64,000 nucleotides of DNA from Lewinellaceae bacterium (GTDB lineage Bacteria > Bacteroidota > Bacteroidia > Chitinophagales > Saprospiraceae): NCBI GenBank assembly GCA_020636105.1, contig JACJYL010000001.1, positions 682,001-746,000 of the forward strand. Direction: 5' to 3'. The notes under the pieces were generated by a model. That model saw only the letters and a program-made list of their open reading frames with translations, was not told the origin of the DNA and searched no databases. Positions 61,722-64,000 of this stretch are shown piece by piece; the first letter of the stretch is position 1; each line of letters opens with the position of its first letter. Position numbers and translations under genes: made by a program.

Positions 61722-62456
61722 ATGCAAAAAACTAAGACCTTCGAGATTACGATTCCTGTCCTGAACGAAGAAGAAACGCTGGAAAAAAACGTAAAAATAC
61801 TCTACGATTTTATCTGTTCTCATTTTCCGGATAAGAATCTTTGGAATATCGTAATCGCTGATAATGGTTCGACGGATCGAACCCCTGAAATCGCAATGGA
61901 TTTAGGCAGGATAATGCCTGAAGTCAAACTGGTCAGGGTTCCTGAAAGAGGCGTAGGGCTTGCTCTTAAAACCTCGTGGGAACAATCCAATGCTGACATT
62001 GTCGGATATATGGATCTGGATCTTGCCACTGACCTTCGGCATTTCCTTGAAGCATATAATGCACTTGCCCATGATGATTACGATTTAGTTTATGCTACTA
62101 GGCTGCATAAAAAGGCTAAAGTGATCAATCGTACGCTTAAACGGGAAATTTCTTCCCGGGTTTTCAATTGGCTGGTAAAAATATACCTGGGCACCAAATT
62201 TTCGGACGGTCAATGTGGTTTCAAATGGCTAAAACGGTCGGTATTTGCAGACCTGAGGGATCACGGGGTTCGGGATAACGGCTGGTTCTTCTCCACGGAA
62301 CTACTCACCGTAGGGGAATGGCTGGGGCTAAAAATTTTCGAGCTTCCTGTCAAATGGACGGACGATGTCAGCAGCACCAAAGTAAAAGTTATCCCCCTGG
62401 CAAAACGGTATTTAAAAAATATGCAGGAGTTAAAACAATTCAGGCATGCAAAATAA
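61722..62456 (+). CDS. Family 2 glycosyltransferase
   Basis: 244 residues. GT-A fold: EITIPVLNEEETLEKNV (about 8-24), DNGSTDRTPEIA (about 47-58), the DxD-type YMDLDLATDL (about 92-101) and QCGFKWLKR (about 164-172). It is close to dolichol-phosphate mannosyltransferase-like GT2 enzymes without the C-terminal membrane domain. It probably transfers a sugar to a lipid carrier or polysaccharide. The next gene overlaps by 11 bp, and a possible leaderless promoter lies directly upstream. Confidence 0.9.
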   Translation: MQKTKTFEITIPVLNEEETLEKNVKILYDFICSHFPDKNLWNIVIADNGSTDRTPEIAMDLGRIMPEVKLVRVPERGVGLALKTSWEQSNADIVGYMDLDLATDLRHFLEAYNALAHDDYDLVYATRLHKKAKVINRTLKREISSRVFNWLVKIYLGTKFSDGQCGFKWLKRSVFADLRDHGVRDNGWFFSTELLTVGEWLGLKIFELPVKWTDDVSSTKVKVIPLAKRYLKNMQELKQFRHAK

Positions 62457-63366
62457 ATCTTTCCCGATTCTTGGAACAGCCATGTGGGGATGGACAACGC
62501 CCAAAGAAATTTGTTTTGAGTTGTTGGATACCTTTTATACCCGGGGATTCCGCCAGGTGGACACGGCCACCAATTACCCGATCAATAAAAAACCCGAAGA
62601 TTTCAGAAAGGCAGAAAATATCCTCAGAGAATGGATACTGGCACACGGTATTTCCGATTTGACTATAATGGTAAAAGTCGGAAGTTTGAATAATTTGGGC
62701 GGCCCGGAGAACAACCTGTCAAAAAGCTTTTTATTGCTGGCCCTTGATGAATATAGTTTTTTGTTTCACGACAACCTGCGAACTTTTTCCATACATTGGG
62801 ATAACCGGGAAAATGAGGCGGACATCCGGGAAACTTTTGAAGCCTTAAAAATCGCCTCTGACAACGGTTTGAATATCGGTTTATCGGGCATCAAACACCC
62901 TGAAATTTATGCAAGGATTAATGAAGCATTTGGGTTTAAATTCAGCATTCAATTCAAACACAACCTGCTTTATTCGGATTTTGAACGATACGCCCCCCTT
63001 CATCATCAGGGCAAGTTTTTAGCCTATGGTATAAATGCAGGCGGCCTTAAGCTCAATCCATCAGCCTATCATGATAAAAGTACCTTAAACGTAAGAGGGG
63101 GGCATACTGAAGACCAGCCCCCTTTCGCCCCTGCCCTGCTCCAATTGATAGAAAAAGCCAATCAAAACAACCGACGACCGGCAATCGAAAATTTTAACCA
63201 GTGCGGACTCTGTTTTGCCTGGTATAAAAAAGGGATTGAGGGCATCCTGATCGGAACTACCAAGGTAAAACAATTGGAACATTCCCTGGATTTTATGGAA
63301 ATTTTATCCAATCACAGTTATCTTGACGTTTTTGAGGATTTGAAGACCCTAAATCAACCCCAATAA
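62446..63366 (+). CDS. Aldo/keto reductase family protein
   Basis: 306 residues. TIM-barrel oxidoreductase with the catalytic tetrad visible: Asp and Tyr in RQVDTATNYP (about 32-41), Lys in IMVKVGSL (about 73) and His in FSIHWDN (about 108). The C-terminal part (IEGILIGTTKVKQLEHSL) is the NADPH-binding pattern of AKRs. It overlaps the glycosyltransferase gene by 11 bp, so the two are translationally coupled. The substrate may be an activated or carrier-bound sugar in the same pathway (inference). Confidence 0.88.
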   Translation: MQNKSFPILGTAMWGWTTPKEICFELLDTFYTRGFRQVDTATNYPINKKPEDFRKAENILREWILAHGISDLTIMVKVGSLNNLGGPENNLSKSFLLLALDEYSFLFHDNLRTFSIHWDNRENEADIRETFEALKIASDNGLNIGLSGIKHPEIYARINEAFGFKFSIQFKHNLLYSDFERYAPLHHQGKFLAYGINAGGLKLNPSAYHDKSTLNVRGGHTEDQPPFAPALLQLIEKANQNNRRPAIENFNQCGLCFAWYKKGIEGILIGTTKVKQLEHSLDFMEILSNHSYLDVFEDLKTLNQPQ

Positions 63367-63379
63367 TTATTCAATATTT

Positions 63380-64000
63380 ATGGCCACAGAAAAATACGAT
63401 TTTGCTATTCTTGGCGGGGGAATTTTCGGCATTTATTCTGCACTTTTTCTTGCGGAGAAAGGGTTACATATCTGCCTGATTGAAAAAGAAAAAGAATTGA
63501 TGAAAAAGGCCTCGGTGGTGAACCAGGCACGCTTGCACAGCGGTTACCACTACCCCCGTAGTGTAGCTACAGCCATTATGTCCAACGAAAACAAAGCCCG
63601 GTTCACGGAAGATCACAAGCAATTCATCAATTTCCATTTTGAAAAATATTACGCCATCGACAAATACGGTTCCTTCACGGATTCGTTGCAGTTTGAACGG
63701 TTCTGCCGGCATATAGGCATCAAATGCGATAAAATTCCCCGGCACAGATTATTTAATTACCACAGGCTCGAAGCCTTGTATTCCACCATTGAGTATAGTT
63801 TTGATCCTTTTTTAATAGCTCAGTCTTATCGAGAAAAAGTTGGAGGAGTAAAAGAAATTATTATTAAAAAAAACACGGTCGTCAAGGAAGCTGAGGCCGT
63901 GGGGGATGAATGGATCCTGAAGCTTAAAAACATTTCAGGAGGAGAACAAGAGGAAATAAGAGCCTCCCAGGTGATCAATGCCACTTATAGTGCCAGCAAT
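63380..64000 (+). CDS. FAD-dependent oxidoreductase (DAO family), 3' end outside window
   Basis: 207 residues visible. Rossmann motif YDFAILGGGIFGIYSALFLAE (given here as FAILGGGIFGIYSALF) with the FAD-ribose Glu/Lys in CLIEKE, and VVNQARLHSGYHYPRS as in DAO/L-2-hydroxyglutarate-oxidase-like enzymes. It starts 13 bp after the aldo/keto reductase gene and is presumably the third gene of the glycosyltransferase operon. The C-terminal part lies beyond the window. Confidence 0.85.
   Translation, partial: MATEKYDFAILGGGIFGIYSALFLAEKGLHICLIEKEKELMKKASVVNQARLHSGYHYPRSVATAIMSNENKARFTEDHKQFINFHFEKYYAIDKYGSFTDSLQFERFCRHIGIKCDKIPRHRLFNYHRLEALYSTIEYSFDPFLIAQSYREKVGGVKEIIIKKNTVVKEAEAVGDEWILKLKNISGGEQEEIRASQVINATYSASN

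Overview
The window looks like chromosomal DNA of a Bacteroidota bacterium, most likely in or near the Saprospiraceae. The evidence is gldC, eight proteins ending in a type IX secretion (T9SS) type A sorting domain, a CarboxypepD_reg/TonB-dependent receptor, the epimerase-type threonine dehydrogenase, AT-rich spacers, and RHS core fragments of the 'YNGKEYNEE...ARWYDPAIGRW' type. All family names come from reading motifs in the sequence; no database search was run.

Layout. 1-11.6 kb: end of a GIY-YIG nuclease, then T9SS cargo (a four-PKD protein with seven Kazal-like repeats, a dockerin/cohesin-like protein, a matrixin-like metalloprotease, an Ig/PKD protein) and an aldose epimerase. 11.7-20.3 kb: housekeeping genes on the minus strand (lipoamide dehydrogenase, DUF4139 protein, a two-domain AAA+ ATPase with a release-factor-like tail, RmuC). 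20.4-25.7 kb: a secreted arginine/agmatine deiminase whose 3' end is duplicated 3.5 kb downstream. The space between the copies holds an orphan RHS tip, a small partner gene, palindromic repeats and an intact IS4-family insertion sequence with a 9-bp target duplication. 25.8-34.4 kb: EamA exporter, threonine-to-glycine pathway (tdh, kbl), HsdR_N-like nuclease, transaldolase/FSA, SRP RNA, gldC, copper P-type ATPase, lipoprotein. 34.9-43.1 kb: TonB receptor with a hydrolase-like partner, then more T9SS cargo. 43.4-47.4 kb: a chain of small AT-rich genes. 47.4-52.6 kb: three secreted peptidases. 53.4-64 kb: a beta-lactamase-like lipoprotein, accC and accD, a thioesterase, a three-gene envelope cluster (substrate-binding/OmpA fusion plus two coiled-coil proteins), and the start of a glycosyltransferase/aldo-keto reductase/FAD enzyme operon.

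The most interesting part is the accessory material at 22.2-25.7 and 40.1-47.4 kb. Four times on the minus strand an RHS-type tip or tip fragment is followed by one small unrelated gene, usually membrane or exported, and then by a palindrome-rich repeat of about 50-200 bp that I call the R element (eight copies or part-copies here). Two stretches are also bounded by long direct repeats (111 bp and 258 bp). I read this as an array of displaced RHS toxin-tip/partner cassettes whose joints are R elements. The IS insertion appears to have given one orphan tip a new start codon coupled to the transposase. The other strong candidate for an undescribed system is the 58.2-61.5 kb cluster, where a membrane-anchored solute-binding domain is fused to a peptidoglycan-binding OmpA domain and encoded with coiled-coil membrane proteins, with no transporter genes nearby.
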